From positions 1 to 35,770 of the forward strand of contig JAKSTN010000028.1 in assembly GCA_024402535.1 (NCBI GenBank): DNA of 35,770 bases, given 5' to 3'. Below, one piece after another: positions 23,781 through 31,023 of the stretch (the stretch's first letter is position 1; every line of letters starts with the position of its first letter). The stretch comes from Treponema sp. Its GTDB lineage: Bacteria; Spirochaetota; Spirochaetia; Treponematales; Treponemataceae. The position numbers were made by a program, and so were the translations under genes. Under the pieces are notes generated by a model. The model was given only the letters and a program-made list of their open reading frames with translations. It ran no database searches and was not told the DNA's origin.

Positions 23781-25583
23781 TTGAAGAAATCTATAAATTT
23801 TTTCATATTTTTTACATCATTTATTTTTTTTCTTTTTAATGGCTGTAAAGTTTTTGTTAAAATAGAAGGTTCCGTTGTAAAAGAATCTGAAGAAAATGAT
23901 AAAAATAAAAATGATTCTGATCATGTAGAAATAAAAGATGATGGAAAAAGTCAGTTTATTTATAAAGGTTCCAGATTTGTAAAGCTTAATAAATTTCATG
24001 TTAATCTGGAAAATGTTGAGAATCTTTCTGATAAGTCACTTTATTCAATTCAGGTTAATCGTAGTGAATCCCGTAAATACGAAACGGGATACATTTATCC
24101 TCTTTCAGAAAAAAAACGTGAAGCAGGAATTCCGAATGAACCGCAGTTTAGTCTTCAGGAAGCAAATAAATATAAAACTCCTGGTTTCGTCCATGAATTT
24201 AATTCAGATCCTGAAAAATACATAAATAAGAATTTTCTTTCTTCAAGAACAATTTCTGGTGGTGCTTTTAGTGAAATTGAGGAAGAAGAACCCATAAGTT
24301 ATGAACTTGGCAGTATTCGATATTTCAAAGTTGCTAAAGACATGAATGATAAGTCAAATTCCGGAACGCCTAAAAAAGGCAAGCTGGTTGAAATTGGTGA
24401 AAACTGTCTGATTTATATTGCTGTTGATGAAAATTTCAAAGAGGAACAAAGAGACGAATCTTTTTTTCATATAAAACCTGATTATGAAATTTCAACTAAA
24501 AAAATAAAATCACTTGCAAAATCCTTCGATGATTTATATCCCTATATTACAAGTGTTATGGGAAGTTCAAAACTTTCTGAACCAATAAAATACAATGCTT
24601 CTTCAACCACCTTTGCAAATACAGTTTATGATAATAATAATACATGCCCTGAAAAAGTTATTATTTTTATAAATGATATTTTTGATGATAAGAAAAAAGG
24701 AAATGTATTGGGATATTTCTGGTCTGCAGATTTATATCCAAAAACTTATTTTTTAAACAGTAATGCATGTAAAATGTTCTACCTGGACTCTTATTATTTA
24801 ATGAAAGATCAGATAGATGAAACAAAATTATGTGATTCAACTTTAGCCCATGAATTTACCCATATGCTTAATGTTTTGAATAAGAAAGTTTTAAGTATGG
24901 ATACATGGTTTACAGAAATGCTTGCAATGACATGTGAAGATATTGTTTCAGGTGTAAAAAACTTAAATGGAGAAGCTATTTTAGATTTTAACACTGCATC
25001 CAGTTCTTCTGTATTTTTTACTCGGCTTCCGTATTTTAATGTCCTTTATGGAAACGGTTTCAGTTCTGAAGTCTGGTCAGATCATAGCACTCTTGTTTCT
25101 GCATATTCTAATACTTATGCTTTCGGCGCATATTTGATTAGAAATTACGGGGGATTAAAATTATTGAATCAAATTGCCACAAACGACAGTATTGGTGAAG
25201 AAGCAATAAACGATGCACTTGAAATGTGTGGTTATACTAATGAAAACTTTTACACAGTTCTTTCTAAGTTCGGGCAGGTTCTGATTAATTTAGATTCATG
25301 TTCATTTACCAGTAGTTTAATTTCTTTGAATAAAGGAACTACTGAAAAATTCAATGATAAAAAATATATAATTCATCCTATTAATTTAAGCATATACTAT
25401 GTTAATGATTCTGAAACGGGAAAAATGTATATAGGACCACTTTTAAAAGATAATAATTATCGTTATTCTATTGGTGGGTGGGGAATAGAAACAAAAATGT
25501 TTGATTCACTTTCTAAATATAAAAGATTTGATGTGCAACTTCCAACAAACGAAAGTTGTGATCTTTATATTTATATAAAATAA
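23781..25583 (+). CDS. M30-like zinc metallopeptidase lipoprotein (first of a tandem pair)
   Basis: A 600-residue lipoprotein. The signal peptide ends with lipobox LFNGC (C22), so it is probably membrane-tethered outside the cytoplasm. The zincin motif is HEFTH (H357, E358, H361) followed by a downstream segment WFTEMLAMTCED. This resembles the HExxH...W-x-x-E...ED arrangement of hyicolysin-type (M30) peptidases. The start is TTG with a strong GAGGGG Shine-Dalgarno about 7 bases upstream, 27 bases after the cyclase stop. Residues 25-60 are Lys/Asp/Asn-rich and probably a flexible stalk. Leu is often TTA and the gene is AT-richer than the cyclase gene, hinting at different origin. The C-terminal region is a paralogue of the next protein. 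The substrate is unknown. Confidence 0.75.
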   Translation: MKKSINFFIFFTSFIFFLFNGCKVFVKIEGSVVKESEENDKNKNDSDHVEIKDDGKSQFIYKGSRFVKLNKFHVNLENVENLSDKSLYSIQVNRSESRKYETGYIYPLSEKKREAGIPNEPQFSLQEANKYKTPGFVHEFNSDPEKYINKNFLSSRTISGGAFSEIEEEEPISYELGSIRYFKVAKDMNDKSNSGTPKKGKLVEIGENCLIYIAVDENFKEEQRDESFFHIKPDYEISTKKIKSLAKSFDDLYPYITSVMGSSKLSEPIKYNASSTTFANTVYDNNNTCPEKVIIFINDIFDDKKKGNVLGYFWSADLYPKTYFLNSNACKMFYLDSYYLMKDQIDETKLCDSTLAHEFTHMLNVLNKKVLSMDTWFTEMLAMTCEDIVSGVKNLNGEAILDFNTASSSSVFFTRLPYFNVLYGNGFSSEVWSDHSTLVSAYSNTYAFGAYLIRNYGGLKLLNQIATNDSIGEEAINDALEMCGYTNENFYTVLSKFGQVLINLDSCSFTSSLISLNKGTTEKFNDKKYIIHPINLSIYYVNDSETGKMYIGPLLKDNNYRYSIGGWGIETKMFDSLSKYKRFDVQLPTNESCDLYIYIK

Positions 25584-25606
25584 TTATCATATTAGGAGAG
25601 TTAAAT

Positions 25607-27238
25607 ATGAAAAAAATAGTATTTACTGCTTTAATGACATCATTAATTATATCATTTTCAGGATGTAAGCTTATTACTTCACTTTTTGAAAGTTTATCAA
25701 AAGGTACAAAGCATATTTCAGATGTTGTTTCTTCTGACAGTTTTGAAGTAACTTCTTTCGGAAATATCAAACTTTCAGATTATAATATTTCAGTACAATC
25801 TGATTCCCAGGTTTTTGTTGTTCAGGTGAATGAAGGTGAAAGATTTCAGAAGTCTGGAATAATGAAAAGTGAATTCTTATTAGAAGATGATGAAGACTTT
25901 ATTACAGCTTCTCGTTCTGCAGTTGATCTGGAAAACGAATCTTTAATTAACGTTATTCCAGAAGCTGTAAAAAATTCTATAAAAGTTCCTAAAGTTAAGG
26001 ATTATTCTTCAAAAAAGGTAAATTATTCATTGTATGGAACACAGGTTGGGGACAGTGATGATTTTAAGGTAATCAGTTCCAACGATTTAAATGCAAGTTA
26101 TGATGATTTATATGGCTGTGACCTTGTTTATGTATCAGACCATGCTTATGTTTATTATAACTATTTGATTGGTGAATATGTTAATGATGATTCATTATCA
26201 GATGAAGAAGTTTATGAAAAAGGAATTAATTATTTAAATAAATCAGATTTTGAGAAAATTGGTAAAACCTTTGATAAGATTTTTGATTCTGAAGTTGCTT
26301 TATTAGGAAGAAACGATGATTTTGATAATTTTGGAGGATATATTAAACCTTCTAAAAATTCAAAAGTTGTAATTCTTCTTTACGATATTTTCTGTGACAG
26401 CCATAAAAAGAATAAAAGCTGGACTTATGGTTTCTTTAATCCTAATGATTTTCTTTTGGAAGAACATAATCCATATAGTAATGAAGACCAGATAATTTAT
26501 ATCGATTCTGTACTTTATAAGAAAAGCCCTGAAACAACATTAACTACTTTATCACATGAATTTGCACATCTCTTAAACTATTGTAACAAAAACATGAAGA
26601 TTGCAGGTGATGATACAAGTGATGCTCAAACATGGTATTCTGAAATGCTTGCCATGTTAACTGAAGATTTATTATATAATAAGGTTTTCAAGCCATTAAA
26701 TTTCTCGAACAATACTGTAATCAAAAACAGAATACCAGATTATGCAATGGGACATCATAATGGTTTTGTAAATTGGGACTCAAATGTATTGGATTCTTAT
26801 GGTAATGCATTTGCTTATGGATCTTTCCTGGTTAGAAACTATGGCGGACCACAATTAGTACATGAAATTGCTACAAATACATTATTTGATGAAGCTTCTA
26901 TTAATTCAGCTTTAAGAAAATTAAATATAAAAGAAGATTATTATTCAACTTTCTCTGAATATGCAAAATGTTCAGTTAATCAGAAAATCTCTGAAAATGC
27001 AAAGTCTGTTCTTACATTGAATAAAGATGCAAGCTGGAAAGGTTTTGTCGGAGATAAAATTGATATTCTTTCTTATAACGCAGGAGGAGTATCTCTTACA
27101 AAATCTGGTTCATCAGTTGAAATCGGACCTGGCGGATTTATTGTTCAATATGCCGGTAAAGGGGCAAAAAAAATAAATGTAACCAAGCCTGAAGGAAAAG
27201 ATTTAAAAGTATATGTTGTTGTTCAGACTGTAGAATAA
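25607..27238 (+). CDS. M30-like zinc metallopeptidase lipoprotein (second of a tandem pair)
   Basis: A 543-residue lipoprotein with lipobox SFSGC (C20). It shares with the previous protein the zinc motif (HEFAH, H317-H321), the downstream WYSEMLAMLTED and a block of the form N-x-(F/Y)-A-(F/Y)-G-x-(F/Y)-L-(V/I)-RNYGG followed by IATN. The two therefore arose by duplication. The N-terminal halves differ much more than the peptidase core. A strong TTAGGAGAG Shine-Dalgarno precedes the ATG, 23 bases after the first paralogue. TTA leucine codons are again frequent. The last ~60 residues, rich in Gly and beta-strand pattern, could be a small C-terminal domain. By family it would be an endopeptidase at the cell surface or in the periplasm; the target is unknown. 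Confidence 0.75.
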   Translation: MKKIVFTALMTSLIISFSGCKLITSLFESLSKGTKHISDVVSSDSFEVTSFGNIKLSDYNISVQSDSQVFVVQVNEGERFQKSGIMKSEFLLEDDEDFITASRSAVDLENESLINVIPEAVKNSIKVPKVKDYSSKKVNYSLYGTQVGDSDDFKVISSNDLNASYDDLYGCDLVYVSDHAYVYYNYLIGEYVNDDSLSDEEVYEKGINYLNKSDFEKIGKTFDKIFDSEVALLGRNDDFDNFGGYIKPSKNSKVVILLYDIFCDSHKKNKSWTYGFFNPNDFLLEEHNPYSNEDQIIYIDSVLYKKSPETTLTTLSHEFAHLLNYCNKNMKIAGDDTSDAQTWYSEMLAMLTEDLLYNKVFKPLNFSNNTVIKNRIPDYAMGHHNGFVNWDSNVLDSYGNAFAYGSFLVRNYGGPQLVHEIATNTLFDEASINSALRKLNIKEDYYSTFSEYAKCSVNQKISENAKSVLTLNKDASWKGFVGDKIDILSYNAGGVSLTKSGSSVEIGPGGFIVQYAGKGAKKINVTKPEGKDLKVYVVVQTVE

Positions 27239-27254
27239 ATATTTGGGGGTTCTT

Positions 27255-27632
27255 ATGAAAAAACTTGCAGTATTTTTAACCGTTTTGTTCTGTTTTTCAG
27301 GACTGTTTGCGGCAGGAAAGAATAATAAAATAAACTCCACTGATGTTGAGAACGGAAAAAGCATTAAAGTTACAGGCATTGTAAAAATGTATGGAAATAT
27401 GCCTTTTTCCTATGCTGGAATTGAAACTAATGATGGCAAAAAATATTCACTTGTTTCAGGCGATCCAAAGCTTCTTAAAAAGGTGCGGGATTGTGCTGGT
27501 AGAGAAATCAAGATAACAGGTGTTGTAAACCGTCCTGTAGAAGATGATGTAAAAGCCTTCCAGATGCTTAAAGACGGTTACCTTTATATTGAAAGCTATG
27601 AAGTTATAAAAAATAAGAAGAAATCAAAATAA
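27255..27632 (+). CDS. Small exported protein, OB-fold-like
   Basis: A 125-residue protein with a Sec signal peptide (KKLAVFLTVLFCFSGLFAA) and no lipobox, so probably periplasmic. The mature part alternates short strands (KSIKVTGIVKMYG, KYSLVSGD, REIKITGVVNRP, YLYIESYEVI), a pattern resembling small bacterial OB-fold proteins. It ends with a Lys-rich tail. A TTG at 27243 would extend it by four codons, but the GGGGG Shine-Dalgarno at 27245-27249 fits the ATG at 27255. It follows the second metallopeptidase closely and precedes a strong terminator. It is probably the end of the operon; function is unknown. Confidence 0.65.
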   Translation: MKKLAVFLTVLFCFSGLFAAGKNNKINSTDVENGKSIKVTGIVKMYGNMPFSYAGIETNDGKKYSLVSGDPKLLKKVRDCAGREIKITGVVNRPVEDDVKAFQMLKDGYLYIESYEVIKNKKKSK

Positions 27633-27641
27633 AAACAACTT

Positions 27642-27684
27642 AAAAAAAAGAAAGGCTCAAAGAGGAAACTCTTTGAGCCTTTTT
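27642..27684. terminator. Bidirectional rho-independent terminator
   Basis: A perfect 11-bp stem, GGCTCAAAGAG (27654-27664) with CTCTTTGAGCC (27669-27679), closes a GAAA tetraloop. T5 follows on the plus strand. The A-rich run at 27642-27653 becomes a T-rich run on the minus strand. It serves both the exported protein gene (+) and the convergent transporter gene (-). Confidence 0.92.
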
Positions 27685-27706
27685 GTTTCTAAACTGTTAT
27701 TTCAGT

Positions 27707-28921
27707 TTAGAAAAACATTACGATAATCTTAGATGCAAGAACGATTGAAACCAGAGCAAGTGGGTAAGTTGCAGCATAAGCAGCTGAAACTTCGTCTGTA
27801 CCTGCTGTTGCAATCAGTGTGCCAAGAGCTGGAGTAGAAGTCATACCACCTGTGATAGAACCAAGGTTGTTGAAAATAGAAAGTTTGAATACATACTTTG
27901 CAATAATGAAACCTACGATCATTGGTACTGTTGTCATGATAGCACCGTAGATGAAGTATGAAACACGAACGTTCTTAACAAAGTTTACACCACCTGGAAC
28001 GCCGGCACCAATAAGGAAAAGTACCAGACCAAGTTCGCGCATAAAGTTCAGTGTCTGTTTTGAAATACGGCAGTCAAGTTTACCGATGTGTCCGAAGTGA
28101 CCGATGATAAGACCACCAATCAAAGTACCACCTGAGTTACCAAGTGAGAAGTATGCACCGTTTCCGATAGGGATTTTAATAGCACCGATAAGACATCCGA
28201 AAGCAACTGCCAGGAAGAATGGGAAGAATCCGAATTCTTCAACTGAAACCAGTTCTCCTTTTGGTTCAGGGATTTTTACAGAACCTGCAGCAACAAAGCT
28301 TTCGCGTTCAGCTGCAATGTCAACTTTCATGATTTTTGGAACAATCTGAACGAAAAGAACTACACCAAGAACACCATAAAGGTAAGCAATACCGTAACCG
28401 GCACTGATTTCATCCTGAGCAAATCCTTCTACAGCTTCTTTAGCGGCAGAGAAACCAGGTGTCGATGTAAGACCACCAGTAAGAAGACCTGCAGCCATAT
28501 TAGGGCTAAGGTTAGGGTCTAGTTTTACACAAATGATTGCTGTTGCAGCACCGATTGCGATAACAATTACACCCAGAGCCAGGTAAGCAATAGAACTTTT
28601 GTTGAATGTTCTGAAAAACTTAGGACCTGCAATAAGTCCAACTGCAGTTACGAAAAGAGCAGTTCCGATGTTTGAAACAACACTGAAGTTTCCTTTGATT
28701 CCAGCATTCCAAAGAGAGATTGTTTTTTCTCCAATCTGGAAAGATGGAACATACTGACAAAGTACACCATAGCACAGTGCAATTACCAGAACACCTGCTG
28801 TTCCAAGAGAAATGCCTTTAATGGAAATGCGTCCCAAAAGGTATCCGATAACACCAATGGCAAAAACCACGAAGATGAATGAAAGTGCACTTGAACATAC
28901 ACTTGCAAGATAGTTAGACAT
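27707..28921 (-). CDS. AspT/YidE/YbjL-type antiporter family protein
   Basis: A 404-residue integral membrane protein built from two similar halves. Each has about five helices and a signature loop: GGLTSTPGF in the first half and GGMTSTPAL in the second. This duplicated GGxTSTP arrangement is typical of the aspartate:alanine exchanger family (AspT, YidE, YbjL). Typical members are ~550 residues and carry two RCK (TrkA-C) domains between the halves. Here the middle has only a ~45-residue hydrophilic linker (VDIAAERESF to VSVEEFGF), so those regulatory domains are missing. It is probably an amino acid or organic acid exchanger of unknown substrate. A GAGG Shine-Dalgarno lies 7 bases before the ATG. 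It stands alone, divergent from the exonuclease gene. Confidence 0.85.
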   Translation of the reverse strand: MSNYLASVCSSALSFIFVVFAIGVIGYLLGRISIKGISLGTAGVLVIALCYGVLCQYVPSFQIGEKTISLWNAGIKGNFSVVSNIGTALFVTAVGLIAGPKFFRTFNKSSIAYLALGVIVIAIGAATAIICVKLDPNLSPNMAAGLLTGGLTSTPGFSAAKEAVEGFAQDEISAGYGIAYLYGVLGVVLFVQIVPKIMKVDIAAERESFVAAGSVKIPEPKGELVSVEEFGFFPFFLAVAFGCLIGAIKIPIGNGAYFSLGNSGGTLIGGLIIGHFGHIGKLDCRISKQTLNFMRELGLVLFLIGAGVPGGVNFVKNVRVSYFIYGAIMTTVPMIVGFIIAKYVFKLSIFNNLGSITGGMTSTPALGTLIATAGTDEVSAAYAATYPLALVSIVLASKIIVMFF

Positions 28922-28980
28922 AAAAGCCTCTAATTAATAAAAATTATTTAAATAGATAAATTCTATAACATTTTAATACT

Positions 28981-29009
28981 TTGTATAAAAAAGGGGAATA
29001 TAGTAAAAT
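28981..29009 (+). promoter_or_regulatory. Promoter of the exonuclease gene, predicts leaderless mRNA
   Basis: TTGTAT (28981-28986) and TAAAAT (29004-29009) are spaced 17 bp. The ATG begins 7 bases after the -10 box, at the expected start of transcription. An AAGGGG at 28991-28996 is too far (~20 bases) to act as a Shine-Dalgarno. Confidence 0.6.
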
Positions 29010-29015
29010 AAGATT

Positions 29016-29930
29016 ATGAATCATACTTCTTATTTGTTTTTTGACTGTGAATGTGCCAATTGCTTTGATGGTGAAGGTAAAATCTGTTCTCTTGGTTATG
29101 TTCTTACTGATGATGAGTTTAATATCATCGAAAAAGAGGATGTTGTAATAAATCCGAAATGTGAATTCGACTGGTATATTCTTTCTCCGAAAAACAAATG
29201 TCAGCTTGCTTACAGTAAGGATTATTTCCGCATTCAGCCAGATTTTGCCGCTTACTATAAAGATATAAAAAAACTTTTTACCACTGGAAATCGTAAAACA
29301 TTTGGATTTGCTGTTGACGGAGACGTTAGCTTTGTAAATACAGCCTGTGAAAGGGCCGGGGTAGATTATATTCAGTTTGCTGCAATGGATATTAAACCTG
29401 CGCTGGAAAATGAATATAAAGAAAAAATGAAGCTTGCCGAATGGTGTGAATATCTTAAGATTGATGTTTCAGGATTCAAGGCTCATAGAAGTGTTGATGA
29501 TGCCGAAATGACAATGCTTTGCTGTAAGGCTTTATGTGAAAAACTTGGAATAACCGGTGATGAACTTTATGCAAAAATGCATGACAACGTTTATTCCTGG
29601 GAATACATGCTTGATGTAATGGAAGATCGAAGGATTAAAAAAGAGTTTAAGGCAAAGATTGAAAAAATGGTCAATAAAAAGAATCCTTTCCCTTCAAAAT
29701 CTGTTATTACAGGTAAGCAGGTGGAAATTGACCGTAATATTATGCATGATCCTGAATTTGCTTATGAAATTGTAAAGAAGATTTATGATCATGGCGGGTT
29801 TATTGTAAATAAACTGAATAATAATGGTTACTTTATTATTCAATCTCATATTCCTTCTAATGTGCGACAGAAATATGAATCAAGAAATAATAAAGTTTTA
29901 ACTTTAGATGAACTTGATGAAGTGTTATAA
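29016..29930 (+). CDS. DEDDh 3'-5' exonuclease with BRCT-like C-terminus
   Basis: A 304-residue protein. The N-terminal exonuclease domain (about 5-172) has Exo I LFFDCE (D10, E12), Exo II around VDGDVSFVN (D101/D103), and Exo III HRSVDDAEMT (H157, D162). This is the full acid set of DnaQ-like DEDDh nucleases. The C-terminal ~80 residues (SKSVITGKQVEID, later YDHGGFIVNKLNNNGYFII and a final DELDEVL) follow the pattern of a BRCT domain, which often recognises phosphopeptides or DNA ends. It might act in DNA repair or in RNA or oligonucleotide trimming. No Shine-Dalgarno is seen and the promoter sits right before the ATG. A small helical protein gene follows after 24 bases. Confidence 0.8.
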   Translation: MNHTSYLFFDCECANCFDGEGKICSLGYVLTDDEFNIIEKEDVVINPKCEFDWYILSPKNKCQLAYSKDYFRIQPDFAAYYKDIKKLFTTGNRKTFGFAVDGDVSFVNTACERAGVDYIQFAAMDIKPALENEYKEKMKLAEWCEYLKIDVSGFKAHRSVDDAEMTMLCCKALCEKLGITGDELYAKMHDNVYSWEYMLDVMEDRRIKKEFKAKIEKMVNKKNPFPSKSVITGKQVEIDRNIMHDPEFAYEIVKKIYDHGGFIVNKLNNNGYFIIQSHIPSNVRQKYESRNNKVLTLDELDEVL

Positions 29931-29954
29931 TTAAATTATCAGGAGATTTAGAAA

Positions 29955-30155
29955 ATGGGTGAAAATACACTTACAGTAAATACGCTGGACCTTGTAAAAT
30001 CTGCATCAAAAGAACTTGATAAAGCCTACGAAAAGATTACTCTTTTGCAGGCCGTTGTTTCTGATAAGAAAAAAGCAAAGAAAATCAAGAAAAGTGCAGA
30101 ACTTCTTGAAGCCGCAAATCTTGCTATAAAAAGTCTTGAAATCACTCTTAAATAG
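29955..30155 (+). CDS. Small helical protein of unknown function
   Basis: A 66-residue, lysine-rich soluble protein, predicted to be two or three amphipathic helices (LVKSASKELDKAYEKI and AELLEAANLAIKSLEI). It has no signal peptide, cysteines or recognised motif. A clear AGGAG Shine-Dalgarno 9 bases before the ATG supports that it is translated. It lies 24 bases after the exonuclease gene on the same strand, so the two are probably cotranscribed. Function is unknown; a coiled-coil partner of the nuclease is one possibility. Confidence 0.6.
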   Translation: MGENTLTVNTLDLVKSASKELDKAYEKITLLQAVVSDKKKAKKIKKSAELLEAANLAIKSLEITLK

Positions 30156-30164
30156 TTGGAAGTT

Positions 30165-30866
30165 TTAGTTTAAAGAGATTGTAATAAAACCGTCCCATTC
30201 AGGTGTTTTTGAAGCCTTTTTAGTGGTGTATTTTAATTCTATTTTTGTACCTTCTTCGTAAGTTTGTGTTTCATCAAACTCTATGTCTGTTTTTTCTCCA
30301 GGAAGACGGATTTTAATCTCATTTATTTCAATAGAATCTGAACATTTTTCAACTTTTATCTGACCACTATCTTTTAGGTAGTACATTACTATTGAAGTTG
30401 TTCCAGATTTTTCTGTAAGCGTTACAGGAAGAATTACGCCTTTGCCTTTTGGAAGTTTCTCACCGCTTTTCAGCTCAGCATAATTTCCACGGTTTACTTC
30501 AGTTCGTAATGTTTTTTTCGATTTACCTTTTATTACAGCAACTACTTTTAATGTTTCTTCTGAAAAATCTGGAGCTGTTATTACAAGGCTTTTGTCATCT
30601 CCAGATCCCTGATATCTGTAAGCCTGTTTTATTTCTTCTTTTTTTTCTTCTTCATTTTCAATGCTGTCAACTTCATCAAAAAGTTTACTTGAAGGCTTTT
30701 CACCTGTAAAAGAATATCCGTAGTAAACTTCTCCCTGAGGAGTAGGAATAATCTGGATTTTTATTAAATTGTCTGTGGTTACTACAAGTTCATATGAATT
30801 AAAATCACATGATGAAATGAATAAACTTAAAATTGAAATTGCTATAAAAAAGATAATTTTTTTCAT
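30165..30866 (-). CDS. Lipoprotein of unknown function
   Basis: A 233-residue lipoprotein with a signal peptide ending in lipobox FISSC (C20). The mature part is charged and mostly beta-strand in pattern: ELVVTTDNLIKIQIIPT, ESLKVVAVIKGKSKKT-like stretches, then VILPVTLTEKSGTTSIVMYYL. It resembles Ig-like or beta-sandwich extracellular domains, but I recognise no family. A TATAAT sits exactly 6 bases before the ATG, with GGAG too close (2 bases) to be a normal ribosome-binding site, so leaderless translation is likely. It is convergent with the small helical protein gene. Upstream on its own strand is the terminator of the redox operon. Confidence 0.65.
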   Translation of the reverse strand: MKKIIFFIAISILSLFISSCDFNSYELVVTTDNLIKIQIIPTPQGEVYYGYSFTGEKPSSKLFDEVDSIENEEEKKEEIKQAYRYQGSGDDKSLVITAPDFSEETLKVVAVIKGKSKKTLRTEVNRGNYAELKSGEKLPKGKGVILPVTLTEKSGTTSIVMYYLKDSGQIKVEKCSDSIEINEIKIRLPGEKTDIEFDETQTYEEGTKIELKYTTKKASKTPEWDGFITISLN

Positions 30867-30872
30867 ATCTCC

Positions 30873-30878
30873 ATTATA
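30873..30878 (-). promoter_or_regulatory. -10 box of the lipoprotein gene
   Basis: A perfect TATAAT on the minus strand (30878-30873) ends 6 bases before the ATG at 30866. The expected transcription start coincides with the start codon. The -35 region overlaps the T-run of the terminator and has no good match. Confidence 0.55.
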
Positions 30879-30893
30879 TCATATTTGTTTATC

Positions 30894-30927
30894 AAAAAAA
30901 AAGCCTTCTGCATTTTGCAGAAGGCTT
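30894..30927 (-). terminator. Rho-independent terminator of the redox operon
   Basis: Perfect 12-base arms AAGCCTTCTGCA (30901-30912) and TGCAGAAGGCTT (30916-30927) close a 3-base loop. Read on the minus strand, the hairpin is followed by a T-run (A-run 30894-30902 on plus). It lies about 95 bases beyond the flavoprotein stop and just before the lipoprotein promoter. Confidence 0.88.
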
Positions 30928-30949
30928 ATAACCAGTGATAGGCTTCTAA

Positions 30950-30974
30950 ATTTTATTTAGATGCACCTGGGAAT
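30950..30974 (-). repeat. Displaced second copy of the 3' end of the flavoprotein gene
   Basis: These 25 bases match 31021-31045, the true 3' end of the flavoprotein gene, at 22 of 25 positions. Read on the minus strand both encode FPGASK plus TAA. The three differences are all third-position synonymous changes (in the Pro, Ala and Ser codons). The copies flank the palindromic element at 30972-31023. Confidence 0.7.
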
Positions 30975-31023
30975 GCCGCAGCCTTCGGCTGCTTGGCGAG
31001 TTTGCAAGCAAACTCGCGGCATT
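30972..31023. repeat. Palindromic hairpin element (nested inverted repeats)
   Basis: Outer arms AATGCCGC (30972-30979) and GCGGCATT (31016-31023) enclose two hairpins. The first is GCAGCC (30978-30983) with GGCTGC (30987-30992) around TTC. The second is GCGAGTTTGC (30996-31005) with GCAAACTCGC (31008-31017) around AA. It is much more GC-rich than the surroundings and is bracketed by duplicated gene-end sequence. It may be a small REP-like or other palindromic mobile sequence. There is no T-run, so it is not a terminator on its own. Confidence 0.65.

Noticed and set aside
30972..31023. The GC-rich palindrome as a transcription terminator or tRNA-like element
   Set aside because: No T-run follows either side, and a strong terminator exists nearby at 30894-30927. 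The fold does not match a tRNA cloverleaf.
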